This document shows positions 34,624 to 42,980 of a stretch of DNA of 64,000 nucleotides, piece after piece. This stretch comes from Acetobacterium woodii DSM 1030 (lineage in GTDB: Bacteria > Bacillota > Clostridia > Eubacteriales > Eubacteriaceae), in the NCBI RefSeq assembly GCF_000247605.1, contig NC_016894.1, forward strand, positions 186,001-250,000, written 5' to 3'. Position 1 is the stretch's first letter; every line of letters starts with the position of its first letter. The notes under the pieces were generated by a model. It worked only from the letters and a program-made list of their open reading frames with translations. It was not told where the DNA came from and made no database searches. Position numbers and translations under genes: made by a program.

Positions 34624-34744
34624 GGTAACAATAGGGATTTCTTTAAAGTTAACTCAACGTATTAATAAGAACAACCATAAGCATGATAGATCAGGTTGTT
34701 TTAGACAAAACTGAGCGCAAAGCTCGAAAAGTTTAAGTGTTACC
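34624..34744 (+). ncRNA. Structured leader RNA before glnA (candidate)
   Basis: A closing stem GGTAACA / TGTTACC (34624-34630 with 34738-34744) encloses about 107 bases with two further stems. One is AACAACC / GGTTGTT (34670-34676 with 34694-34700). The other is AAACT-GAGC-gcaaa-GCTC-gaaa-AGTTT (34708-34734). The element ends 32 bases before the glnA start. It matches no riboswitch class that I recognise, and I see no ANTAR hexaloop in it. Confidence 0.4.
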
Positions 34745-34775
34745 AGAAATAGCAGCAAATAAATGGAGGTATAAA

Positions 34776-36104
34776 ATGAGCTTAGCGAAAAATATAATTG
34801 AAGCAATGAAATTTATTGAAGTGAATGATGTTAAATTCATCCGTCTTCAGTTTTGTGATCTCTTTGGACAAAATCGAAATATTGCCATTACCGCAATGCA
34901 AATGGAGCGGGCCCTGGCTAGTGGGATTCCCTTTGACGCGTCGTTGGTGGTGGGATTTTCAGAATCTCAATATACGGATTTGGTATTATGTCCGGACATC
35001 AGCACGATTCAGCTTTTGCCCTGGCGACCACAGCAAGGCAAAGTGGCTAGAATTATCTGTGATATCAAATATCCGAATGGCGATATTTTTGAATCGGATA
35101 GTCGCTTTATACTAAAGGAAATGATTAAACGGGCGGAAACGTTAGGGTATCAGTTCAGCACCAGTGCAGAATGTGAATTTTACCTTTTCAAGCAGGATGA
35201 AAATGGCGATCCGACGACCATTCCGACTGATCAAGCCGGCTATTTTGATTTAGCGCCGTATGATCGCGGCGAAAATACCCGACGTGAAATTTGTCTGACC
35301 CTCGAAGATATGGGTTTTGAAATTGAAAGCTCGCGTCATGAAGCCGGGCGGGGACAACATGAGATTGATTTTAAATGTGATGATGCGTTGAGCTCGGCAG
35401 ATAAAATCATGACTTTTAAGACAGTCGTAAAAACAGTGGCTCAGCGAAATGGTGTGCATGCATCATTTTTACCAAAACCGCTGATCGATGAACCGGGAAG
35501 TGGCATGCACATTCGAATCTCTTTATCGAAAGATGGCGAGGATATTTTAGCAAATGATAACGGCCAATTAGGTGCTGAAGCAAAACAATTTATGGCTGGG
35601 GTATTGGCCCATATCAAAGGGATGACGGCCATTGCCAATCCTTTGGTTAACAGCTATAAACGCCTAACTGGCGGGCAGGAAGCACCACATCAGATTGGCT
35701 GGGGATTTGGTAATCGGGCCTCACTGATACGGATTCCGATTGAATCAAATGAATTTGGCCGCTTTGAACTGCGTGGTCCTGACCCAACCTGTAATCCCTA
35801 TTTGACGTTTGCACTTATCTTGGCCGCTGGTCTCGATGGGATCGAAAAACAAATGGTGTTAATGGATGAATGGGAACCGGAAGTTGAAAAATCATCGAAA
35901 GCGGTAACGCCAGGTGAACAAAGGCAGGAATTGCCGATAACGCTCAAAGAAGCTTTAGACGAAATGAAAGCTGATACGATGGTAAGTTCCGTGCTGGGCG
36001 AAAATCTGGCTCAAAAATACATTGAGATGAAAACCGCTGAATGGATGGACTACATTAAAACGGTGCACCCCTGGGAAATTGATCGCTACCTCTTAACTTA
36101 TTAA
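34776..36104 (+). CDS. glnA: Glutamine synthetase type I
   Basis: 442 residues, the size of the GSI-alpha form. It starts at ATG 34776 after TGGAGGT. Signatures are FCDLFGQNRNIAI, the CEFYLF metal-ligand region, GRGQHEIDFKCDDAL, GSGMHIRISL, NSYKRLTGGQEAPHQIGWGFGNRASLIRIP and FELRGPDPTCNPYLTFALILAAG. There is no adenylylation-type NLYDLP tyrosine motif, as is usual for Gram-positive GSI-alpha, which is feedback-inhibited and controlled by other means. It is followed at 36 bases by an ANTAR-domain regulator, a pairing found in Clostridia. Confidence 0.95.
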   Translation: MSLAKNIIEAMKFIEVNDVKFIRLQFCDLFGQNRNIAITAMQMERALASGIPFDASLVVGFSESQYTDLVLCPDISTIQLLPWRPQQGKVARIICDIKYPNGDIFESDSRFILKEMIKRAETLGYQFSTSAECEFYLFKQDENGDPTTIPTDQAGYFDLAPYDRGENTRREICLTLEDMGFEIESSRHEAGRGQHEIDFKCDDALSSADKIMTFKTVVKTVAQRNGVHASFLPKPLIDEPGSGMHIRISLSKDGEDILANDNGQLGAEAKQFMAGVLAHIKGMTAIANPLVNSYKRLTGGQEAPHQIGWGFGNRASLIRIPIESNEFGRFELRGPDPTCNPYLTFALILAAGLDGIEKQMVLMDEWEPEVEKSSKAVTPGEQRQELPITLKEALDEMKADTMVSSVLGENLAQKYIEMKTAEWMDYIKTVHPWEIDRYLLTY

Positions 36105-36140
36105 ATTTCTGGATACTAATAAAGGCAGGAGGTGAAGGGG

Positions 36141-36713
36141 ATGAGCAGCGTATTATTGGTATGTAAACAGAATGACGTTATTCGTGGGTTGGCTGATATT
36201 TTACGTCCGATGAATTTCCAATTAATTGACTCGGCAACTTCGGCAGCGGAAGGTCGGCGAAGACTCCAGGAAATTGAATATGATCTGGTGATCGTGAATA
36301 CCCCTTTAGGTGATGAATTTGGGGTCGATTTCGCCGTAGATATTTTAGAAAAGTTTATGGTTGGCGTCATTCTGATTGTTAAGAGTGAATTGGTTGATCA
36401 TGTCGAGGAAAAATTAGTTGATACCGCTGCTTTTGTGGTACCTAAACCCCTGAACCGCCAGCTACTCGTTCAAAATGTTCGTTTTGTATGTCAATCCCGA
36501 GAAAAAATACAGCGACTACAGAGTCAAAATCAGGCCTTAAAAGCAAAAATTGATGATTTGGGGATTGTCTATCGGGGAAAACTTTTTTTAATGGGGCACC
36601 TCGATATGACCGAAGATCAGGCGCATCGCTATATTCAAAAAAAAGCGATGGATATGCGAACATCACCCCGAAAGGTAGCCGAGCAAATCATCAAAACTTA
36701 TGATAAAAAGTAG
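36141..36713 (+). CDS. ANTAR-domain response regulator (RNA-binding antiterminator)
   Basis: 190 residues. The N-terminal receiver-like domain (1-120) has a VLLVCKQNDVIRGLADIL start and AAFVVPKPLNRQLL end, but where receivers carry the phosphorylated Asp it reads LVIVNTPLG, so classic phosphorylation looks absent. A coiled linker (about 122-145) precedes the ANTAR domain (LDMTEDQAHRYIQKKAMDMRTSPRKVAEQII), which binds paired hexaloop hairpins and prevents termination. It follows glnA closely and is probably cotranscribed. The candidate target hairpin before amt (30986-31001) fits it. ATG at 36141 has AGGAGG upstream. Confidence 0.88.
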   Translation: MSSVLLVCKQNDVIRGLADILRPMNFQLIDSATSAAEGRRRLQEIEYDLVIVNTPLGDEFGVDFAVDILEKFMVGVILIVKSELVDHVEEKLVDTAAFVVPKPLNRQLLVQNVRFVCQSREKIQRLQSQNQALKAKIDDLGIVYRGKLFLMGHLDMTEDQAHRYIQKKAMDMRTSPRKVAEQIIKTYDKK

Positions 36714-37059
36714 TTCCGAACGGCAGTGGTAAAAAATCTTAAAACAGAGCTTCATAACAAGATAAAGGCTTGTTATGAAGCTTTTTACATGATAAGCTTT
36801 AGAGAGTCATCAGATTGAACTTGTTGATTGGGAAAAATGGTAAAATAAAAAGATGTAAACAATATCATTGAAAAAAATAAAAATAGTTAGAACAAAATAC
36901 CTAGTTTATGTTATAATGCTGTGGGAAAAAATGATCCCATAAATCGTTAAAGATGCTTGATAAGTGGTGATTGATCGCTAAACTCTGGCAAAAATGGAGT
37001 TAATCCAGGTTTTGCAGGTGGAGTTAATGGTCTGAGGTTGATGGAAGGAATGAGAATAA
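36714..37059 (+). other. Gap with terminator and purA leader
   Basis: After the terminator, a TATAAT at 36915 region gives a likely start of a leader of about 130 bases for purA. The leader holds TGGGA / TCCCA and AACTC / GAGTT stems and a repeated TGGAGTTAAT. No known riboswitch is recognised. Confidence 0.4.
36748..36786 (+). terminator. Rho-independent terminator of glnA-ANTAR operon
   Basis: AGCTTCATAACAAG / CTTGTTATGAAGCT, a perfect 14-base stem with a TTTTT tail. Confidence 0.9.
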
Positions 37060-38328
37060 ATGTCGATTTCTGTATTAGTTGGCGCCCAATGGGGCGATGA
37101 AGGCAAAGGCAAAATGGTGGATTATTTCGCCCAGCAGTCTGATTTAATTGTTCGGTTTCAAGGAGGCGACAACGCAGGTCATACTGTTATAAATGATTAT
37201 GGTGTTTTCAAACTTCATTTAATTCCTTGTGGTGTGTTTAACAAAGACTGCCAATGCTTAATTGGAACGGGTCTGGTTGTTAACCCAGATGTTTTATTTG
37301 AAGAAATGCAACAAATCGTTGAAGCAAAATTAAGCCTGGCAGGACTTAAAATATCGTCTAAAGCTCATATTCTTATGCCTTATCATCAGAAATTGGATGA
37401 ACTCATGGAGGCCAGCGGGGGAATTGGGACGACCAAGCGCGGGATTGGCCAAGCTTATGCTTATAAGGCAATGCGTAAAAGTTTGCGTTTTGAAGATTTA
37501 TTAAATCTTGAAAATGCCAAAAAGAAATTGGAAAATATTGTCCCCGTTGTTAATGATCAAATGGCTTCTTATCAAATAGAACCATATACAGTAGCAGGTC
37601 TTTTTGAAAAATGTCAGGTATGGGCAAAAACTTTTGCCGATATGATTGTTAATCCGGTCGCTTATTTACATGAGCAGATTGATGCTGATAAAAATATTCT
37701 CTTTGAAGGCCAATTGGGAGCGATGAAAGATATTGATTTAGGAATTTTTCCCTATGTTACTTCATCGAATCCGATTGCCGCTTATGCCGCAGTAAGTGGT
37801 GGTTTCCCGGCTAAAAAAATAGACAAGGTAATTGGCGTGGCGAAAGCTTTTTCCAGTGCCGTCGGAGCGGGCCCTTTTCCAACTGAAGAGTTTGGCGGAA
37901 CCATTGATATACTACGGGGAACCGGCGAAAAACCAGATGATGAATTTGGAGCCAGAACTGGTCGTTCCCGCCGTTTAGGGTGGATTGATATTCCGGTTTT
38001 AAAATATACCCATGCCATCAACGGTTACGATGAATTGGCATTATGTAAAATTGATAAATTAGATGATCTACCGGAAATCAAAATTTGTGTCGATTATAAA
38101 TTAGATGGAAAATTAATTAAAGAATTTCCCAATACCGAAGACCTGGAAAAGGTTGAACCGGTATATATAACACTACCGGGGTGGCTGAGTGATACAACAA
38201 AAATTCGTCGCTTGGATGATTTACCAGATAATGCAAAAAAATACATTAAAACAATTGAAGACTTGGTGGGAACGACTGTTGCTTATGTCGGAGTTGGTCC
38301 AGACCGAGAGGACTTAGCAATTCGATAA
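37060..38328 (+). CDS. purA: Adenylosuccinate synthetase
   Basis: 422 residues. It makes adenylosuccinate from IMP, aspartate and GTP, the first step to AMP. The P-loop-like GAQWGDEGKGKMVD at the N-terminus, GGDNAGHTV, GIGTTKRGIGQAYA, VIGVAKAFSSAVGAGPFPTE and the GRSRRLGWID motif that binds nucleotide and IMP are all present. The size is the standard one. It is monocistronic, with a leader upstream and a terminator directly downstream. Confidence 0.96.
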   Translation: MSISVLVGAQWGDEGKGKMVDYFAQQSDLIVRFQGGDNAGHTVINDYGVFKLHLIPCGVFNKDCQCLIGTGLVVNPDVLFEEMQQIVEAKLSLAGLKISSKAHILMPYHQKLDELMEASGGIGTTKRGIGQAYAYKAMRKSLRFEDLLNLENAKKKLENIVPVVNDQMASYQIEPYTVAGLFEKCQVWAKTFADMIVNPVAYLHEQIDADKNILFEGQLGAMKDIDLGIFPYVTSSNPIAAYAAVSGGFPAKKIDKVIGVAKAFSSAVGAGPFPTEEFGGTIDILRGTGEKPDDEFGARTGRSRRLGWIDIPVLKYTHAINGYDELALCKIDKLDDLPEIKICVDYKLDGKLIKEFPNTEDLEKVEPVYITLPGWLSDTTKIRRLDDLPDNAKKYIKTIEDLVGTTVAYVGVGPDREDLAIR

Positions 38329-38341
38329 ATGTGCTAAATTG

Positions 38342-38374
38342 AAATACCTGGTTGCGTGCAATCAGGTATTTTTT
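38342..38374 (+). terminator. Rho-independent terminator of purA
   Basis: AAATACCTGGTTGC / GCAATCAGGTATTT with a two-base loop plus wobble pairs, followed by TTTT. Confidence 0.85.
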
Positions 38375-38433
38375 GAAAATACAAAATAGGTAATAGATAA
38401 AGTAGCGTGAGTTTCGTTGTTTTTTTTTTAAAA

Positions 38434-38480
38434 ACAGCAGAAGAAATCGCGATGCGAATTTCTTCGAGGTCGTGGGCTGT
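38434..38480 (+). promoter_or_regulatory. Nested hairpin in the carA leader
   Basis: GAAGAAAT-CGC-gat-GCG-a-ATTTCTTC (38440-38465) lies inside ACAGC / GCTGT (38434-38438, 38476-38480), after a 10-base T-run. Its location in the gap before carA suggests a control structure for pyrimidine or arginine regulation; no PyrR-type site is recognised. Confidence 0.35.
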
Positions 38481-38555
38481 CGCCAACTACAAGTAAGCTA
38501 CAATCGATTCTTTAAACTAAAAAATTGCCAATTATAAATATTACGGAGGTAAATA

Positions 38556-39674
38556 ATGTCTTATTACAAACGAGATAAAAGAGCCTGGCTAGTGCTGTCG
38601 GATGGCAGTGTTTTTGAGGGCTATAATTTTGGGTGCGAAGGCACCACCATTGGCGAAATCGTCTTTACCACGGGGATGACGGGTTACCAGGAAGTGTTGA
38701 CAGACCCATCTTATTACGGACAGATTGTCTTACAAACTTATCCGTTAATTGGAAATTATGGGATCAACAGTGATGACATGGAATCCGAACGTAGTTGGAT
38801 CAATGGTTATATCACCAAAGAATGGTGCGAAGAACCTTCGAATTTCAGAAACACGCATAATATTAATGAGTTTATGATTGAGCAGGATAAAATCGGGATC
38901 TGGGATGTTGATACCCGGGCGATTACGCGGGTCATTCGTGAACATGGAACGATGAATGGGGCGATTACCACCGAAGATATCGAAACGACTAAAGCCGCGC
39001 TGATGGAAAAAATTCGCGAGTTTAAAATAGTTGATCCGGTGCAAGCCGTGACCCGAAAAAATAAAGGCTGGTATTACAGCCAGGTAAACCGGGCCAATCA
39101 CGTCGCCTTGATTGATTATGGCTATAAACATAATATTTTAAGAATGTTATTGCGGTTAGGGTGTAATGTTACAGTGATGCCGGCGAATACAACCATCGAT
39201 GAAATTCGGATGTTGAATCCGGACGGCATCATGTTGAGTAACGGACCGGGAGATCCAGCTGAAAATGTTAAAATCATCGAAAATCTCAAAGATTTTATCA
39301 AATATGGGAAACCTATTTTTGGAATTTGTTTAGGACATCAATTGCTGGCGTTAGCCATGGGCGGAGCAACCTATAAATTAAAATATGGACATCGGGGAAT
39401 GAATCAGCCGGTCAAAGATCTTACCAGAGACCGTGTTTTTATCACCAGTCAGAATCATGGCTATGCGGTTGTCCCGGAGAGCATTGCTAAAGATGTTGGC
39501 AAGGTAACACATATTAACTTAAATGATGGAACCTGTGAAGGCGTTGAATATCCGGCTATTCATGCTTTTACGGTGCAGTTTCATCCGGAAGCCAGTGCCG
39601 GCCCGAATGATACCGGTTATTTATTTGAACAATTTACTGATCTGATGGAAAGGGGGCAACAAGGATGCCTTTAA
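38556..39674 (+). CDS. carA: Carbamoyl phosphate synthase small subunit (glutaminase)
   Basis: 372 residues. It releases ammonia from glutamine for the large subunit. The N-terminal LVLSDGSVFEGYNFG domain, MLSNGPGDPAEN, the nucleophile loop PIFGICLGHQLLALAMGG (the Cys) and FTVQFHPEASAGPNDT with the catalytic His-Glu are all intact. It overlaps carB by 10 bases. The product feeds pyrimidine and arginine synthesis; glutamine comes from the glutamine synthetases encoded a few kilobases upstream. Confidence 0.96.
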   Translation: MSYYKRDKRAWLVLSDGSVFEGYNFGCEGTTIGEIVFTTGMTGYQEVLTDPSYYGQIVLQTYPLIGNYGINSDDMESERSWINGYITKEWCEEPSNFRNTHNINEFMIEQDKIGIWDVDTRAITRVIREHGTMNGAITTEDIETTKAALMEKIREFKIVDPVQAVTRKNKGWYYSQVNRANHVALIDYGYKHNILRMLLRLGCNVTVMPANTTIDEIRMLNPDGIMLSNGPGDPAENVKIIENLKDFIKYGKPIFGICLGHQLLALAMGGATYKLKYGHRGMNQPVKDLTRDRVFITSQNHGYAVVPESIAKDVGKVTHINLNDGTCEGVEYPAIHAFTVQFHPEASAGPNDTGYLFEQFTDLMERGQQGCL

Positions 39675-42600
39675 GAAGCGATGTTAAACGAGTCCTGGTG
39701 ATTGGTTCCGGTCCGATTGTGATTGGTCAGGCCGCAGAATTTGATTATGCCGGAACGCAAGCCTGTAAAGCGCTGAAAAACTATGGCTTGGAAGTGATCC
39801 TGATTAATTCCAATCCGGCGACGATTATGACGGATAAAGCGATGGCTGATAAAATATATATTGAACCGCTGACATTGGAAGTTGTGAAACGGGTTATTCT
39901 TTTAGAAAAACCGGATAGCATCCTCTCGACGCTGGGGGGACAAACCGGATTGACCTTATCGATGCAATTGGCGAAAGAAGGATTTTTGGAAGCCCATGGC
40001 GTAAAATTGTTGGGAGCCAATCTGGAAACTATTGAAAAAGCCGAAGACCGTCAGGCCTTTAAAGACATGATGCGGGAAATCGGAGAACCTTGTATCCCGT
40101 CTAAAGTGGTTCTAACCGTTGAAGATGCCCTCGGTTTTGCGAAAACCATTGGTTATCCGGTAATTGTGCGCCCGGCTTTTACTCTGGGCGGAACCGGTGG
40201 CGGAATTGCCGATAATCAGCAGGAGCTGGAGGAAATTGCCACTCGCGGGATTCGTTTATCACCGATCAGCCAAATTCTGGTCGAAAAAGGAATTGCCGGC
40301 TGGAAAGAAATCGAGTTTGAAGTAATGCGAGATGCTAAAGGCAATGTCATTACCGTTTGTAGTATGGAAAACTTTGACCCGGTGGGAATTCATACCGGCG
40401 ACTCGATTGTCGTGGCACCGTGTCAGACCTTGAGTGATAAAGAATTTCAGATGCTGAGAACCTCGGCCCTTAAAATTATTTCGGCCCTTAAGGTTGAAGG
40501 TGGCTGTAACTGCCAGTTTGCTTTAAATCCGGAAAACTTTAATTATGCGGTGATCGAGGTTAACCCACGGGTTTCGCGATCGTCAGCCTTGGCTTCAAAG
40601 GCCACGGGTTATCCGATTGCCAAGGTGGCCAGCCAGATTGCCATCGGTTTTTCATTGGATGAAATTATCAACGAAGTAACCGGAACAACAACGGCTTGTT
40701 TTGAGCCGGCCTTAGATTATATCGTCGTTAAATTTCCTCGTTGGCCGTTTGATAAATTTGTTTATGCCAAACGAACTCTCGGCACTCAGATGAAAGCGAC
40801 CGGCGAAATTATGTCGATCGGTTCGAGCTTTGAACATGCGATGATGAAAGCAATTCGTTCGATTGAGTTGGGGATGGAAACATTGACCATCGAACGGTTG
40901 GTGGAAGCGAGCGATGAGGAAATCATGAAAATGCTTTCAGCTTCCGATGATGAACGTTCTTTTGTTGTTTACGAAGCGATTAAACGGGGCGTTTCGCTGG
41001 ATACTATTTTTGCCAAAACAAAAATTGATAAATGGTTTTTAGACAAGCTTCGTCATCTGGCGGTGATGGAAAAAGATCTGGCAACTTTGGGATTAACCGA
41101 AGAGCGGGTTCGCGTGGCCAGAGAAATTGGCTTTTTAGATAAAACGATTGAAGAATTATCCGGCGAAAAAATTAAAGAAGATCCCAAGACCTATGCTTCT
41201 TTTAAAATGGTTGATACCTGTGCCGGCGAATTTGCTGCCCAGACACCGTATTTTTATTCGACCCGGGATAAAGAAAATGAAGCGGCATTATTTATCGAAG
41301 AACATCCCACCGGCAAAAAACGGATTTTGGTGCTGGGTTCCGGCCCGATTCGGATTGGTCAGGGGATTGAGTTTGATTATTGTTCGGTTCATTGTGCCTG
41401 GGCGTTACGGGAAAAGGGTTATGAAGCGATTTTTATCAATAATAATCCCGAAACGGTATCAACTGATTTTGACACTTCCGACCGACTTTATTTTGAACCA
41501 TTAACCAAAGAAGATGTCCGTTCAGTTGTTGAAACCGAAAAACCCATTGGGGCGATTGTTCAATTTGGCGGGCAAACAGCGATTAAACTGACCCGTTATC
41601 TGGAAGAAATGGGAGTTCCGGTATTGGGCACCTCACCAACGAATATTGATGCAGCCGAAGATCGCGAAGTATTTGATCAGTTACTGGAATCGTGTCAGAT
41701 CCCCAGACCACAGGGCGAAACTGTCTATACCACCGCCGAAGCCGTTGAAGTGGCCGAACGGTTGGGCTTCCCGGTTTTGTTGCGGCCTTCCTATGTTTTA
41801 GGCGGACAAAATATGATAATTGCTTATGAATCTGAAGATGTCGTTGAATATATGGATATCATTACCACGGTGGCACTGGAAAATCCGGTCCTCATTGATA
41901 AATATCTGATGGGGAAAGAAGTTGAAGTTGATGCGATCAGTGATGGTGAAAATTATCTGATTCCCGGGATTATGGAACATATTGAACGGGCCGGGGTACA
42001 TTCCGGCGACTCGATTTCAGTTTATCCGCCACAAACGTTGGATCAACGCACCAAAGATACCATTATTGATTATACCGGCCGTCTGGTAAAAGCACTGGAC
42101 ATCGTTGGGATGGTCAATATCCAATATGTTATTTATAAAAACGAAGTTTACGTTATCGAAGTTAATCCGCGCTCTTCGCGAACCGTCCCTTATATTTCGA
42201 AGGTTACCGATATTCCGATGGTCAACATTGCGACGAAAATGATGTTGGGTGATAAGCTGACAGACCTTGGTTATAAACCGGGTCTTTATCCGGAGGGTGA
42301 ATACGTAGCCGTTAAGGTTCCGGTATTCAGTTTTTCAAAACTTCAGGATGTCGATACCCAATTGGGACCGGAAATGAAATCGACCGGCGAAGTGTTGGGG
42401 GTTGCCAAAACTTTTGCCGATGCTTTATATAAAGGGCTGGTGGCTTCAGGAAATAAAATGGAACGTTCCGGTGGCGTGTTACTGACCGTTAAAGACCGCG
42501 ATAAGGAAGCAATCGTTGAGATTGGCCGCCAATTCCATGAAATTGGTTTTACGATTTATGGAACGGTGGGAACCGCGTTAGTTTTAAATGAAAACAATAT

Positions 42601-42865
42601 CCCGACCAAGGTGGTTCGACGGATGGCGGAAAGCAAACCCAATATCGGAGATTTGCTGGAAAGCGGAAAAGTTACCTATGTAATTTCAACCTCAACAAAA
42701 GGTCGAATGCCGGAAAATGATAGTGTCCGGATGCGACGTAAATCTGTTGAAAGTTCAATTACCTTGCTGACTTCACTGGATACCGCACAAGCTTTGCTGG
42801 ATTGTTTAAAATCAAATCGGACAATGGCAAAAATTGAATTAGTTGATATTAAAGAAATTCGATAG
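39665..42865 (+). CDS. carB: Carbamoyl phosphate synthase large subunit
   Basis: 1066 residues with the expected duplicated architecture. Two homologous ATP-grasp halves start with VLVIGSGPIVIGQAAEFDYAGTQA and ILVLGSGPIRIGQGIEFDYCSVH. An oligomerisation region at about 400-545 follows the first half, and an MGS-type allosteric domain (about 935-1066: TVKDRDKEAIVEIGRQFHEIGFTIYGT) ends the protein. The C-terminus STSTKGRMPENDSVRMRRKSVE is the effector-binding region. It is translated from within the end of carA and followed by a strong terminator. Confidence 0.97.
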   Translation: MPLRSDVKRVLVIGSGPIVIGQAAEFDYAGTQACKALKNYGLEVILINSNPATIMTDKAMADKIYIEPLTLEVVKRVILLEKPDSILSTLGGQTGLTLSMQLAKEGFLEAHGVKLLGANLETIEKAEDRQAFKDMMREIGEPCIPSKVVLTVEDALGFAKTIGYPVIVRPAFTLGGTGGGIADNQQELEEIATRGIRLSPISQILVEKGIAGWKEIEFEVMRDAKGNVITVCSMENFDPVGIHTGDSIVVAPCQTLSDKEFQMLRTSALKIISALKVEGGCNCQFALNPENFNYAVIEVNPRVSRSSALASKATGYPIAKVASQIAIGFSLDEIINEVTGTTTACFEPALDYIVVKFPRWPFDKFVYAKRTLGTQMKATGEIMSIGSSFEHAMMKAIRSIELGMETLTIERLVEASDEEIMKMLSASDDERSFVVYEAIKRGVSLDTIFAKTKIDKWFLDKLRHLAVMEKDLATLGLTEERVRVAREIGFLDKTIEELSGEKIKEDPKTYASFKMVDTCAGEFAAQTPYFYSTRDKENEAALFIEEHPTGKKRILVLGSGPIRIGQGIEFDYCSVHCAWALREKGYEAIFINNNPETVSTDFDTSDRLYFEPLTKEDVRSVVETEKPIGAIVQFGGQTAIKLTRYLEEMGVPVLGTSPTNIDAAEDREVFDQLLESCQIPRPQGETVYTTAEAVEVAERLGFPVLLRPSYVLGGQNMIIAYESEDVVEYMDIITTVALENPVLIDKYLMGKEVEVDAISDGENYLIPGIMEHIERAGVHSGDSISVYPPQTLDQRTKDTIIDYTGRLVKALDIVGMVNIQYVIYKNEVYVIEVNPRSSRTVPYISKVTDIPMVNIATKMMLGDKLTDLGYKPGLYPEGEYVAVKVPVFSFSKLQDVDTQLGPEMKSTGEVLGVAKTFADALYKGLVASGNKMERSGGVLLTVKDRDKEAIVEIGRQFHEIGFTIYGTVGTALVLNENNIPTKVVRRMAESKPNIGDLLESGKVTYVISTSTKGRMPENDSVRMRRKSVESSITLLTSLDTAQALLDCLKSNRTMAKIELVDIKEIR

Positions 42866-42883
42866 CAGGTGCTATTTTTTAAC

Positions 42884-42924
42884 AAAAGAACTTATTCAAT
42901 TACATTGAATAAGTTCTTTTAATT
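42884..42924 (+). terminator. Rho-independent terminator of carAB
   Basis: AAAAGAACTTATTCAAT / ATTGAATAAGTTCTTTT, a perfect 17-base stem (42884-42920) with T-rich tail. Confidence 0.9.
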
Positions 42925-42980
42925 TGATAAAATTAAAGGAACGCTAGTAAAGATCAATTATTAATAAGGAAGGATGACAG

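Noticed and set aside
38376-38520. Possible third copy of the MITE before carA, as TAGGTAAT and a hairpin occur there
   Set aside because: The arms do not match the two true copies and no 10-base target duplication is present.
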